A stretch of DNA of 64,000 nt from assembly GCA_034509425.1 (NCBI GenBank), contig JAVTVJ010000292.1, positions 744,001-808,000 of the forward strand, written 5' to 3'. The notes under the pieces were generated by a model, which was given only the letters and a program-made list of their open reading frames with translations, had not been told where the DNA came from and did not search any database. Shown one piece after another: positions 45,101-54,887 of this stretch. The stretch comes from Eopsaltria australis (Eukaryota; Chordata; Aves; Passeriformes; Petroicidae). Both the position numbers and the translations under genes were made by a program. Position 1 is the first letter of the stretch. Every line of letters begins with the position of its first letter.

Positions 45101-46165
45101 CCCTCCATCCTGGCAGGTCCCCGGGTCCTTTCCATGTCCCATTTTTCCTGCAGTGCTTCCTTTCCATCCCTGCAGGCTCCAGCTCCTCTCTGCACACACA
45201 GAACACTCTCCTTGTTCACTGCTCCTGCCCCTGCCAGTGCCTGCTTTTGCCATTTGTCTTTATTTCAGGCACCAATTCACAGGCTCTCACCCCAGGTTCA
45301 GTTCCCATTTGTTACACATCCTTTAACACTTAATACTTCTTGATTAAAGGGGATTTTTAACAGAAAAAAATCCTCCTCCTGAATGTGAAACTGCCACACT
45401 TACCAGACTTTTTGGAGGGGTTTATTTGTAGAACAGTGTGAAAATGTGTAAGATATTCTGGATTCCTGGAAGCAGAGGAATGTTGTTCTTTGCACCATTG
45501 CTGAATGCTTCCTGTACTCCAGTGTTTTAATTTTGCATTAGTGCATTTTAATGAAAACACAGAATGGAAGGACCAGGTTTGGATGTAACTCCTTGTAACT
45601 AATTGATTGTTCCCTCAAGTTCCCTCAAATCCGTGGTTGTGGTGCTTTGTTGTCACTTGTGGTGCACAGGAGGGAACGGGGAGGAGCTGCAAGCAAGTTT
45701 TTTATGGATAGGCAGGGCCTTGATATTACATTTACTGTGCTTGGAATCCTCCACCCATTTCCAGTCTCCCCCCTGGAATTCCTGCTGGAATTGGGTGTTA
45801 GGAAAAGTCACCTGGGTCATTCCAGTTCCAGGGTGATGAGCTGCCAGTAGTACTAAGTGTAGCAAAGCCATTTGCCTCAACATGTGCCTTACTGCAAATG
45901 AGCTTTATTATCATTTTTAAAGTGAAATTAGGAGAGGCTCCTGAGCTTAATTAGGAAAATAATAACTGGGAAGCTATTAAAGAGCTCCTTTGGAGAAGTG
46001 GTTCTTCCCTTGGAGAAGCAGATGCTGTGCAAAGCCCAGTTGTGTTGTAGGGACAGAAAAGGAGGGGGAAGACTGCTCCTGGGGGCTCAGGGAGGTTCTG
46101 CAGGAGGACTCAGAGATGCTGAATTGTGTCCGTGTGTAAAATTCCACTGTGTCCAACCTTTGCAG
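42138..46165 (+). other. NEO1: Intron after the microexon
   Basis: A 4.0-kb intron. A 22-bp minisatellite fills 42308-42955, beginning 170 nt after the microexon. From 43000 to 46100 I see ordinary intron and no recognisable element. Apparent frames near 43534 and 44546 have no domain features. Confidence 0.8.
42308..42955. repeat. 22-bp minisatellite, about 28 copies
   Basis: The unit is GGGATCTCTGGAGGGGTGTG plus AA, with variants such as ggagagatgtgaa and gttgagatgtgaa and a few deletions. On the minus strand it reads as a Pro/Ser/His repeat (IPSHPSRDPFT-like) inside a 383-codon open frame (42100-43251). That frame has no conserved domain and is judged an artefact. Confidence 0.95.
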
Positions 46166-46234
46166 CCTCGGGATCTGCTGGCAAGGGGAGTCGCCCCATG
46201 GACTTGGGCCCAGACTACAAAACCCCTCTGGGAG
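46166..46234 (+). CDS. NEO1: NEO1 exon: juxtamembrane linker
   Basis: The acceptor is 'caacctttgcag' and the donor 'ctgggag|gtgagt'; phase 1 to phase 1. It encodes ASGSAGKGSRPMDLGPDYKT and PLG. The stretch is a flexible, Gly/Ser-rich stalk between FnIII-6 and the membrane. Confidence 0.93.
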
Positions 46235-46865
46235 GTGAGTGTGGGGCAAAGCTTCTCCATGGGCACCCTTGGGTTCCAGTTTGGTTCCCAGTATTCCCAG
46301 GGGATACTCCAGCAGCAGTTCCAGAGCTTCTGCTCTGGGGGAAGATCGCTGTTCCCACTCAGGAAATCCCACCACACCCCTGCCATGGTGGGAAGTGGCT
46401 GCTGGAGTGGGAAGTCAATTCTGTGGTAACAGATGAGGAAGGAAAAGCCTCCTCTGCTCCTTCTCCTGGTCCGTGCTGTGTGTTGGGACACCCTGTCCTC
46501 AGGGAATGCTCCCTAGTGTTGGATAAAGGTTTCCTTCAGAGCCAGGAGACCCCTGGAGGCTCCTGGTGCAATTCCAGTGGTCGTTGGCTCCAAGGGGAGC
46601 CTGTGCTGCTGCAGGTTCAGCAGGATCCCAGGCTGACTCTGCTTAGTGGTGATTTTTTTGTGATAATTGAGTGAGCTGCACTTAAATTCTGATACCCTGA
46701 GTAGAAAATGGATCTGTAAACCAAAATCAGATGAAGAGTTGTACAGAAACAGTCGGCAAACGCCAAAGAAACAAACATTCCTCACGAGATCCATCGATTC
46801 TGGGTGTCTTTGGTGGGCACTGCTTGTTTTCCTGAGTAATAAACGAGCCTTTTGTCCCCTCCCAG
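46235..46865 (+). other. NEO1: Intron before the transmembrane exon
   Basis: A 631-bp intron; nothing recognised in it. Confidence 0.85.
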
Positions 46866-47013
46866 GCAGCAACAGCCCCCATGGCAGCCCCACGTCCCCC
46901 CTGGACAGCAACACGCTGCTGGTGATCATCGTGTCCGTGGGCATCATCACCATCGTCATCGTCGTCATCGTCGCCGTCTTCTGCACGCGCCGCACCACGT
47001 CCCACCAGAAAAA
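46866..47013 (+). CDS. NEO1: NEO1 exon: transmembrane helix
   Basis: The acceptor is 'gtcccctcccag' and the donor 'cagaaaaa|gtaacg'; it enters in phase 1 and leaves in phase 2. It encodes [16 protein letters not shown], then the membrane helix starting [20 protein letters not shown] and continuing AVF, followed by the stop-transfer [11 protein letters not shown]. If the donor were ignored, a TAA would follow at once, so read-through would give a receptor lacking its cytoplasmic tail. Confidence 0.97.
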
Positions 47014-48524
47014 GTAACGGGGCTGGGGGGCCTGGGCCCTGCCTGGCCTGCTCAATCCTATTATCCATTCTTCATGATGCTTTAGGGTTTATTCCTTGGC
47101 AGTCCTGCAGCCTGTAGGTGCTGCTGCTGCTCTGGTTTTGCTGTCAGTGTCCCAGAGCTGCGATCCCTCGGGAGTTCACACACGGATCAGGGCGGTGCTT
47201 CCAGGTGTGCCTGCACTTGTCTCCCACCCCGAGGAGAAACTGGCATTTAAAAGTTTCCAAACTGGAGCCAGTGTTGGGAGCTGGGAGAGCTCAAGAGCTC
47301 AGGCAGCTCCTCACTCCTGCGTGTGTGGGCTCAGTGCACGAGCTGTGCTTGACAATACCCAGTTTTTAGCAGGATCACTGGAGCAGAGTCTGAATGTGGT
47401 GCTGGATTCCTTAGAAAAGTGCTCCAAAATCCCAGTGTTTGGATCTGAATTCTTCCCTCAGAGCATCTGCATTAATGCTGCAGCAGTGATGCTGCCACTG
47501 ACAGGCTCCTGCAGGGTCTCTCTGCGTGTTCTTTGAAAGACCAGAACTGTATTTGAAGTTTGAAAAGTTGCTGTTACACAAAACAGATTTTTAAGGAAGT
47601 GGTGAAAAGCCAGGCTTGGATAATCTGCACTTGCTGTGCTGCAGCAGCACCACCCTGCAGAGCTGCAGGAGAGGGAGCAGGGATGGAGGAGCTGGGCCTG
47701 GCACCCCTGGCAGCTCGGGAGAGGGCAGCAGGGATGGGCCAGTGCCAGGAGATGAGTTTCATTTTCAGGGCAGAAACAACCCTGTGAAATCTCAATGTCT
47801 GAGTGCCCTCAGCCAGGGAATGACCTGATCCCTGCCACTCATCAGCTCCAGTGGGAGCAGGATGTGGGAGTCACCCCTGCCAGAGGCTCTGTTGGTGACA
47901 TTTATCAATGTCTGAGCCATTCCCAGGAACTCTGCTCCCAAAGGGACCCCTCCTCCAGCTTTGCCGTGGCCCAAAGTGCAGAGTCAGCGTGGAGGGAGTG
48001 CTGGAACCTCCATTTTGCTTTCCCAAATTTCTGCCATCCCAAATCTCTGCCTCACCGTGGTTTGCTGCTGCTGCTCAGCATGATGGGAACCTCCCCAGTG
48101 GGATGTGTCCAGCCTGAGCAGGGCTGGAAGGAGCATTCCTGTCATTAATCCTGTGTTCCCATCCTCCTGGGATAACTGCTTACATGCACCTCCTTCTCCA
48201 GCTGCTGCTGGAGCTTGGTGAGCCCAGGATATGGGCACAGCATTGGAATACTCTCTTAATTACCAGAATTTCTGCAAACTTAATTAATGATGACGAGGGC
48301 TGGGCTGCAGAGCCAGGGCTGCACACAGGGTACCATCAGAGACAATTCCATGGCACCAGAATTCAGGATGTGCTTTGAGGCTCAGTGGGGCTTCAGTGCA
48401 AAATCCAAAGCTCCCTGCCCAGTGGGAAACTTGTGCCCAGCTGGATGCAAAATCGGAGGGAAATCCCAGGGAAAAGTTGCCTTTTCCAGCAAGTGAAGAG
48501 CATCTCCTTTGCTTCCCTTCCCAG
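47014..48524 (+). other. NEO1: Intron after the transmembrane exon
   Basis: A 1.5-kb intron; no repeat family recognised. Confidence 0.8.
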
Positions 48525-48763
48525 GAAACGAGCTGCCTGCAAATCCGTCAACGGCTCCCACAAGTACAAGGGCAACTCCAAAGATGTCAAACCTCCAGAC
48601 CTTTGGATCCATCACGAGAGGCTGGAGCTGAAACCCATCGATAAATCCCCCGACCCCAACCCCATCATGACAGACACCCCGATCCCTCGCAACTCGCAGG
48701 ACATCACCCCCGTGGATAATTCCATGGACAGCAACATCCATCAGAGGCGGAATTCCTACAGAG
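48525..48763 (+). CDS. NEO1: NEO1 exon: cytoplasmic P1 region
   Basis: The acceptor is 'tcccttcccag' and the donor 'tacagag|gtgaga'; it enters in phase 2 and leaves in phase 1. It encodes [40 protein letters not shown], the Pro-rich [20 protein letters not shown] and [32 protein letters not shown] is the P1 block shared by the DCC family. Basic RRNS sites are possible kinase targets. Confidence 0.97.
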
Positions 48764-49265
48764 GTGAGAGGCCATGAGGAGTGGAATACACGCTGAAATC
48801 ACTTCATTGAGAGATTGATGAAGTTGCTCTTTTTTTGTTCTTGTTTTTCAAGTAGTGAGTTGGGTTTGTTCTGGTTTCTAAGACTCTGAAGAGGTTGGAT
48901 CGTGTGTTTTAGTGAGGAAATGGAGTGTCCAAGAGTTGTATCATTACTTTCTCTTGGTAAATACTGATTAGTAAAGGGAAGATCATCTCACTTCATATTA
49001 AACCACTGGAGTTGTGTCTGACCTTTCAGCTCTGAGCTGAATCACTGCCAGAAGTTTGCACTGGTGCCTGAAGAGTTTCTCCAGTGCCCAAAAATGCTCA
49101 CCCTCACTTATCCTCTTCCCACCTTCCAGTGAAGGGGGAGAGGGCTGTTTTTATCACTGGTGGCTCCAGACCTGCCTGGGGGCAGGAATAAAGGGAGGAG
49201 TGTTGGAATGCTGCTGTGCTTCCACAGGAGCCTGGCAGAGGATTAATGTCACTGTTTCCCCTCAG
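48764..49265 (+). other. NEO1: Intron, cytoplasmic region
   Basis: A 502-bp intron; nothing recognised in it. Confidence 0.85.
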
Positions 49266-49358
49266 GACACGAGTCAGAGGACAGCATGTCCACGCTGGCG
49301 GGGAGGAGGGGCATGAGGCCCAAGATGATGATGCCTTTTGATTCTCAGCCACCTCAGC
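49266..49358 (+). CDS. NEO1: NEO1 exon: cytoplasmic tail ([14 protein letters not shown])
   Basis: The acceptor is 'tttcccctcag' and the donor 'cctcagc|gtaagt'; phase 1 to phase 1. It encodes [20 protein letters not shown] and [11 protein letters not shown]. It ends in C of a split Pro codon, which can be completed by the next exon (CT) or, if that exon is skipped, by the one after it. Confidence 0.96.
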
Positions 49359-51219
49359 GTAAGTGAACACCCCCATTCCTGCTGGAGCCACTCCCTGCTC
49401 CCAGGAAATCCCATCCTGGCCAGCAGGAACAGCTCAGAGGAGGCTCCTGAGCCCCTCCTGGTGTGGGCAGAGTGAGGCCACGTTAGCAGGGACTGGGAGT
49501 GGCTGTACTGGGATGAAGGCAGGAGCGTGTCCAGGTCTGTCTGTCCCAGTCTGGGCTCTGCAGGGACAGCCTGTGGGCCTGGCTGCTCCTTGTAGCCATT
49601 CCCTTGGAACTCAGCTGGTCCACAGGAGCTGGAGAGAGCTGGGATCTCTGTCAGGTTCCTCACTGCTGGTTTTGTCCTCCCAGCCCAAGCAGTCAGCATT
49701 CCCTCTACCTCTGCAGTTGCTGCTCTCAGAGCCTTCTCTGACTTTACTCTGAGCTCCTTGAGAACTCTTTGCCCTGGGATCCTTCTCTGATACCAAAATT
49801 TCCATTTTTATGAACTATTTTAAGAATTAAACAATGTATCTGTAGTTTTTAAGTGACTCCAAGATGGAAAGGGACTTGGCTGAACCTCTGAACAGCCAGA
49901 CTGAAACGCTGTGTGAGGACACCAGTGAGAAGCTCAGGAGTTACTGTGCAGGGGCAGAAATGGGAGGTAAAACCACACCAAGCTCACCCAGGCTGAGCTT
50001 TAGACTTCCTTGGGCTCTGTGATCATGTTCCACCTGTAGCCAGGTGGGTGCTGCCACAACCCCTCTGTTTTATGGAATTATTTCAGAGTAGTCCATTACA
50101 TTTCTACTTTCTTCTTGCTTTAATTAAAAACTGAACTGAGGACTTGGTGTTCCTGATCTCCACCTACTTTTTCAAGTGTCCTGATGACCTGATTGCTCAG
50201 TTTGTGAATTTTCTTGTTCTACAACCTTTTTACAAGAGTAGCATTTTGTTTCTTGGTTTTACACTGAGTAGCCTGACCTTGTCTCCCAGCTCTCCATGTG
50301 TGAGGAGGGAGCAGAGGATGCAGTTTTACACTGAATTCCTTAGGAGCTGCTCTGTGTCAGACATGGGTGTGTGCCAGGTGCCTGTCCCAAGCCTGGCTGC
50401 TGCTCCCTCTCTGTCAGCTCCTGCCTTGCCTGGGGGCACAAACCAGAGCCAGGCCCAGCTGGAGGAGCACGAGGAAGGTGTGGAAGGTCTGCTGGTGCCT
50501 TGGGCTGGAGCTTGGCTTTCAGACTTGGACTCCCCATGCTATTTGTGGGAGCTCCGAGGGCCTCCAGCCTCAGGCTCTGTTTCATGGGAGTGGAAACATC
50601 GATGTGGGGTCTGCAGGTGCCCTTCTGGCAGGAGCTCCACAGGGAGCTCACCCTGCCACGTGAGGCCCTTTCTCAGTGAGCCCCACCAGGACCATTCCAT
50701 GTGTCCAGCTCTGGGCTTGCACAGCCTTCCATGGCTTTCTTCCACCCACTGGAGCATTCAGATGGAGTTATTGTTGACCTTCTAAGTATTGAATTATGGT
50801 AATTCACTGGGCCATTTTAGTCTCATTTACAGTAATGGTGTGACTTCCTTCTTTGCCTCCTGGAATACAGAGACTCTGGAAGGATATTGGGAAGCAAAGG
50901 GCTGGTTCTTGTTTAACACACCTCATTTTCTCTTTATCAATATACTGTATCTGGATAATAGATCTGTATTCTCTTTATTCTTCTGATCTTTTCCTTGGAA
51001 TCAAGGAGTGCATTAAGAGCTGGTGGCACAGTCTTTGCAGCTGTAATTGGGTGATTTTTTTTGTCCTGAGCGTGTTTGAGGTGTTACAACCCAGGGGTTT
51101 AAGCTGGGCTGTAAATGAGCCGAGGGTCTGGCTTCCTGCTGGAGAGGGGAGCAGGGAGGGGTGTCCCCAGCCTGTCCTCTGTGTGTGTAAGTGTTTCTCT
51201 GTCTTGTGTTCATCCACAG
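49359..51219 (+). other. NEO1: Intron before the 159-nt cassette
   Basis: A 1.86-kb intron; no repeats recognised. Both-strand open frames near 50144-50785 and 50853-51461 have no conserved features, and the second runs into the exon in its own frame. Confidence 0.8.
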
Positions 51220-51378
51220 CTGTGATTAGTGCTCATCCCATCCATTCCCTCGATCCCCCTCACCACCATTTCCACTCCGGCAGCCTCGCCTCTCCAACCC
51301 GCAGCTTCCTGCAGCACCAGCTCAGCCCGTGGCCCCTGGGCTCTGCCATGTCCCATTCGGACAGGGCCGACTCCACAG
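51220..51378 (+). CDS. NEO1: NEO1 159-nt exon (53-aa optional cytoplasmic cassette)
   Basis: The acceptor is 'gttcatccacag' and the donor 'tccacag|gtgaga'; phase 1 to phase 1. It encodes [40 protein letters not shown] and [12 protein letters not shown]. At exactly 53 codons with equal phases it can be skipped in frame, as known for neogenin's cytoplasmic domain. The His/Ser/Pro-rich content is typical of this segment. Confidence 0.94.
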
Positions 51379-51967
51379 GTGAGAGACAGCCCTCAGGGAG
51401 GGAAACACCTGCAAACTGGAGCCTGGAGCTGGGTCAGTCTCCTCTGTGTGGGGTTCCATGAGGGATGGGTTAGGTGCACACAGAATCCTGGATGGGTTGG
51501 GTTTTCCTGGGTAGGTCGGATATTGATCCTTGACATCCGTGGTGGTGTCCTTGGAAAAGGGGGTTTCATGTTTTATACACAGCTCCAAACAGGGGGATTC
51601 CTCCTGGCCCTGGAGTCTGAAACATCAGACTAAATCTGAGCTGCTTCATGGGATGACTTTTCCCCTAATTAATAGAGTTTGAAACCAAGAGGGGAGGAAA
51701 GGCCAGGCTTGGCTACTAAGAACGGGGGCACACAGAGAATGGGGGTGATTTCCATGCAGCACTTTCAGGCTTGATCAGAATCATTTTCAGTAGTTTTGGG
51801 GAGCACTGAAGTCTCCAGTGAAAAATTCCAAAGCAATGGTATTGCTAAACGTGCACATGAGCAACCTATTGGGATGAAGTGAACTCTGAGCTTCTCTACT
51901 TTAAGGTCAGCATTTGCAGGTGTCACAGCCAAAAGTGTTGTTTCCTTGTGAAGACAGTTCCTGAGGC

Positions 51968-52008
51968 TGCAAGGTCCATTCCAGCCCAAACCATTCCATG
52001 AGTCTCAG
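51968..52008 (+). mobile_element. Short CR1 3'-end remnant
   Basis: Only the terminal motif 'aaggtccattccagcccaaa' and a decayed ccattccatgagtctc remain. Confidence 0.5.
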
Positions 52009-52335
52009 TAAATGGATTTCAAGTGTGGCTCCTCTGTGACCACCCCAGTGCTGTGTGCTTGAAGAGTTCCTAGTTAAAAATGCCAGTACTCCGGGGCGAA
52101 AGGAGGCTGCACGTTGGTGTTCTGTGCCGTTTGTCTGAGCACTGGAACACGGAGCTGTGCCAGTGCCCAAGTGCTGATGTGCTGTTGCTGGAGAGGTGGA
52201 GTCACTCAGCTCTCAGCTCGCTTTGTTCTCATCAGCCGATGGTCAGAGCGGGCCACGGGGCCATTCCCTGCACACCCTGGGGGCCGTGCTGTGTCCCTGT
52301 GGCCCGGAGCTGTTCCAGTGAGGAATAACCCTGTC

Positions 52336-52350
52336 TGTGTGTGTGTGTGT
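52336..52350 (+). promoter_or_regulatory. NEO1: (TG)n tract at the acceptor of the P2 exon
   Basis: Seven and a half TG units lead directly into the acceptor tgcag, replacing the usual C/T-rich tract. In pre-mRNA a UG repeat at a 3' splice site is a candidate binding site for TDP-43 or CELF proteins, by analogy with the CFTR UG/U tract. Confidence 0.6.
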
Positions 52351-52355
52351 TGCAG

Positions 52356-52589
52356 AGTCTGTCCGGAACACGCCCAGCACGGACACGATGCCGGCGGCCT
52401 CGGCCGTGCCCAGCGCGGAGCTGCCGGAGCCCGAGGGGTTCCTGCCCGCGGAGGAGGAGCCCCAGGGCCCCCCCACGGCCCACGTGCGCCCCTCGCACCC
52501 CCTCAAGAGCTTCGCCGTGCCCGCCGTGCCCCCCGCCGGGGGCCCCTTCGACCCTGCCCTGCCCAGCACCCCCCTGCTGACACAGCAAG
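52356..52589 (+). CDS. NEO1: NEO1 exon: cytoplasmic P2 region
   Basis: The acceptor is 'gtgtgtgttgcag' and the donor 'cagcaag|gtgagg'; phase 1 to phase 1. It encodes [20 protein letters not shown], a bird-variable Glu/Pro-rich stretch ([18 protein letters not shown]), then the conserved [18 protein letters not shown] and [19 protein letters not shown] fits the WAVE-complex interaction pattern (hydrophobic-x-S/T-F-x-x). The middle differs strongly from mammalian neogenin as I remember it, whereas both ends match. The GC content is extreme. Confidence 0.95.
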
Positions 52590-53135
52590 GTGAGGAGTGC
52601 CACGGCCGGCCGGGAAAGGGGGACTTTGGGAACACGGGGAGGGAGGAGTTGGGCACCGAAGGAAATATGGCAGAGGCTGGGGTGAGTTGTGGTGGAGTCG
52701 TTTTCTGTACACAGATAAGATGATTCAAATCCAACACTCCATAACTGAAGTGTTCCATTGCTCCTCATAGAATCCTTTTCCTTCATGGAATCAGCCCAGA
52801 CTGGTTTGGGTCGGAAGAGAGCTTTAAAGCCCATCCAGTGCCACCCCTGCCACGGGCAGGGACACCTTCCACTGTCCCAGGCTGCTCCAAGCCCCAGTGT
52901 CCAACCTTGCCTTGGGCACTGCCAGGGATCCAGGGGCAGCCACAGCTTCTCTGGGCACCCTGTGCCAGGGCCTGCCCACCCTCCCAGCCAGGAATTCCTT
53001 CCCAATATCCCATCCATCCCTGCCCTCTGGCAGTGGAAGCCATCTCCCCCTGTCCTTCCTTTGCTCCTTTCAGGAGCTTCCTGAGCAGGCAGCATTCCCG
53101 TGAGCCCAGGCTGACCGTGTCCCAACCCTTTGCAG
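52590..53135 (+). other. NEO1: Intron mostly made of an antisense CR1
   Basis: A 546-bp intron, about 320 bp of which is CR1 (52766-53085). The element ends about 50 nt before the acceptor 'acccttttgcag'-type site (cccaaccctttgcag). Confidence 0.85.
52766..53085 (-). mobile_element. CR1 LINE 3' end, antisense
   Basis: It begins catagaatcc, then 'agactggtttgggtcggaag', 'cacgggcagggacaccttcc' and 'cttctctgggcaccctgtgc', and ends near 'gccatctccccctgtccttc'. This is one of the best-preserved CR1 3' ends in the window. It supports part of a 542-codon antisense open frame (52232-53860), which is a chance frame. Confidence 0.9.
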
Positions 53136-53272
53136 CTCCCGGGCACCCCCTGCACGCGGTGAAGACGGCGTCCATCGGCACCTTGGGCAGGACTCGGCCG
53201 CCCATGCCCGTGGTGGTGCCCAGCGCCCCCGAGGTGCAGGAGACCACGCGCATGCTGGAGGACTCGGAGAGC
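53136..53272 (+). CDS. NEO1: NEO1 exon: penultimate, cytoplasmic
   Basis: The acceptor is 'caaccctttgcag'; it enters in phase 1 and leaves in phase 0. It encodes [40 protein letters not shown] and LEDSES. The donor used is AGC|gtgggt, because only this join continues to [10 protein letters not shown] in frame. A competing gtaccc lies four bases downstream and would shift the frame. Confidence 0.94.
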
Positions 53273-53463
53273 GTGGGTACCCCTGCCTGGGCTGGCAGGC
53301 TCACACTGGGGCTCTGGGGGACTCTGCACTGGCACCTTCACGGGCACAGGGCAGCGAAGCTCTGAGCTCCCAGAAATCCGCATGGAAAATGGGGGGGAAA
53401 CACCTCCTGCAGGGAGGGGAGGGTCCTGCTGAATCCTGCAGCTGCAGCTTCCCCAGCTGCACA

Positions 53464-53833
53464 GAGCATTCCCAGTGCCACTCCCGAGCTCTGCAGGGCA
53501 TTCCCAGTGCCATTCCCAAACTCTGCAGAGCATTCCCAGTGCCACTCCCGAGCTCTGCAGAGCATTCCCAGTGTCAGTGCCATTCCCAAACTGCACAGAG
53601 CATTCCCAGTGCCACTCCCGAGCTCTGCAGAGCATTCCCAGTGCCATTCCCAAACTGCACAGAGCATTCCCAGTGCCACTCCTGAGCTCTGCAGGGCATT
53701 CCCAGTGCCATTCCCAAGCTCTGCAGGGCATTCCCAGTGCCATTCCCAAACTCTGCAGGGCATTCCCAGTGCCATTCCCAAACTCTGCAGGGCATTCCCA
53801 ATGCCATTCCCAAACTCTGCAGGGCATTCCCAG
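53464..53833. repeat. 32-bp minisatellite, about 12 copies
   Basis: Units alternate between GCATTCCCAGTGCCATTCCC plus aaactctgcagg and a version with gccactcccgagctctgcag. Frames are open on both strands through most of it; these are repeat artefacts. Confidence 0.95.
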
Positions 53834-54887
53834 TGTCACTGCACACAGAACATTTGACATTGATGTCAGTGTGTTTCAAGCCATCATCCCAAATCTCTTT
53901 GTAAATTCTCATGGGAAAGTTTCCTGGTTTTTGGGAAAGGTGCAGCCAACTGTTGGGCTGCTTTGGAAGCAGCTTTTAAGGAATGTTTTGGGTATGAGGC
54001 ACTGGAAGAGCTGTTTTCCTTTCAAATTGCAAGCCAAGGAGTTGCTCCTGTGGCCATGGTGTCACCTGTTAATACACAAGTATTCACTGCTGCATCACTG
54101 CTACAGGAAATGCTCATTTGGAATTTAGTTTCCTTTTTCCCCTCATTGTCCTTTTCTTTTGTCACATGCTTTTTACTCTCCTGATTTTATTTCTGTATGT
54201 GCTGGTCTGGAAACTCGATCTGGTGCCTTTTTGTTCTTCTGTCACTCCTGCTTTATTAATATTGTTTGGTCAGTACCAAACCCATATTCTTCAACTAATT
54301 TGTAATTTTTAAACAGAGCCATTAATACCTTTTTTCATTAATTTATTGGGGCAAGGTAGAGTCAGCACAAAAACACAGGTTGAATTGGATTACTGGTTCA
54401 ACTGTGTCTTAAAATGTAAATTATGAGTTGAAATCTGGGGTTTAGGGCTGGGTGGTGATTTGAATGAATTCCGGGTTTTTAGGAGAACCTGTAGAAATGA
54501 GTGTAAGGAATGAGTTCACTTCCAGCTGCTGCTCTTTATCCCTGCCAGGGCTTGGCAGATGATGTGCTGGCCACGGGGCTGGCGTGGCTTTGCTGTACAA
54601 TGCAGAGCTTTGGTGAACAGGAGGTTCTTTGCTGTTGAAATGAAGGAGGAGTTTTGTGTGCAAGAACAGGTCAGGGCCACAGTAATGACAGAAATTAGAT
54701 GGCTGAGCCTAAAAATGTGTGTGTTTAGCAACCATCCTGACAGGAAAACAGGCCTTGATCAGTGGAGCTCTGAACCACAACTGCCCCAAGAGCTGCACTT
54801 GGAAAAGAGGGATCTTTCGTGCTATTAATTGGTGTAATGGTGGATAAATCCATTTGTGCTCATTCCCTGGTCAGGGTCCTGCAGCAG

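Larger units (their letters stand above)
51379..52355 (+). other. NEO1: Intron before the P2 exon
   Basis: A 977-bp intron. A short CR1 3' end ('aaggtccattccagcccaaa', 51968-52008) is visible. A UG tract (52336-52350) directly precedes the acceptor. Confidence 0.8.

Noticed and set aside
46866..47016. In-frame stop TAA right after the transmembrane exon (KK-TAA)
   Set aside because: The TAA is part of the donor gtaacg. Phase-2 joining to the exon at 48525 restores the frame, so it is not a true end of the main protein.
52232..53860. 542-codon open frame on the minus strand
   Set aside because: It runs antisense across two real NEO1 exons, a CR1 and a 32-bp minisatellite. Its composition follows those features and no domain is visible.
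53389..54128. Forward 98-217-codon frames rich in His, Ser, Ala and Pro
   Set aside because: These are translations of the 32-bp minisatellite in the last intron, with no start context or conservation.
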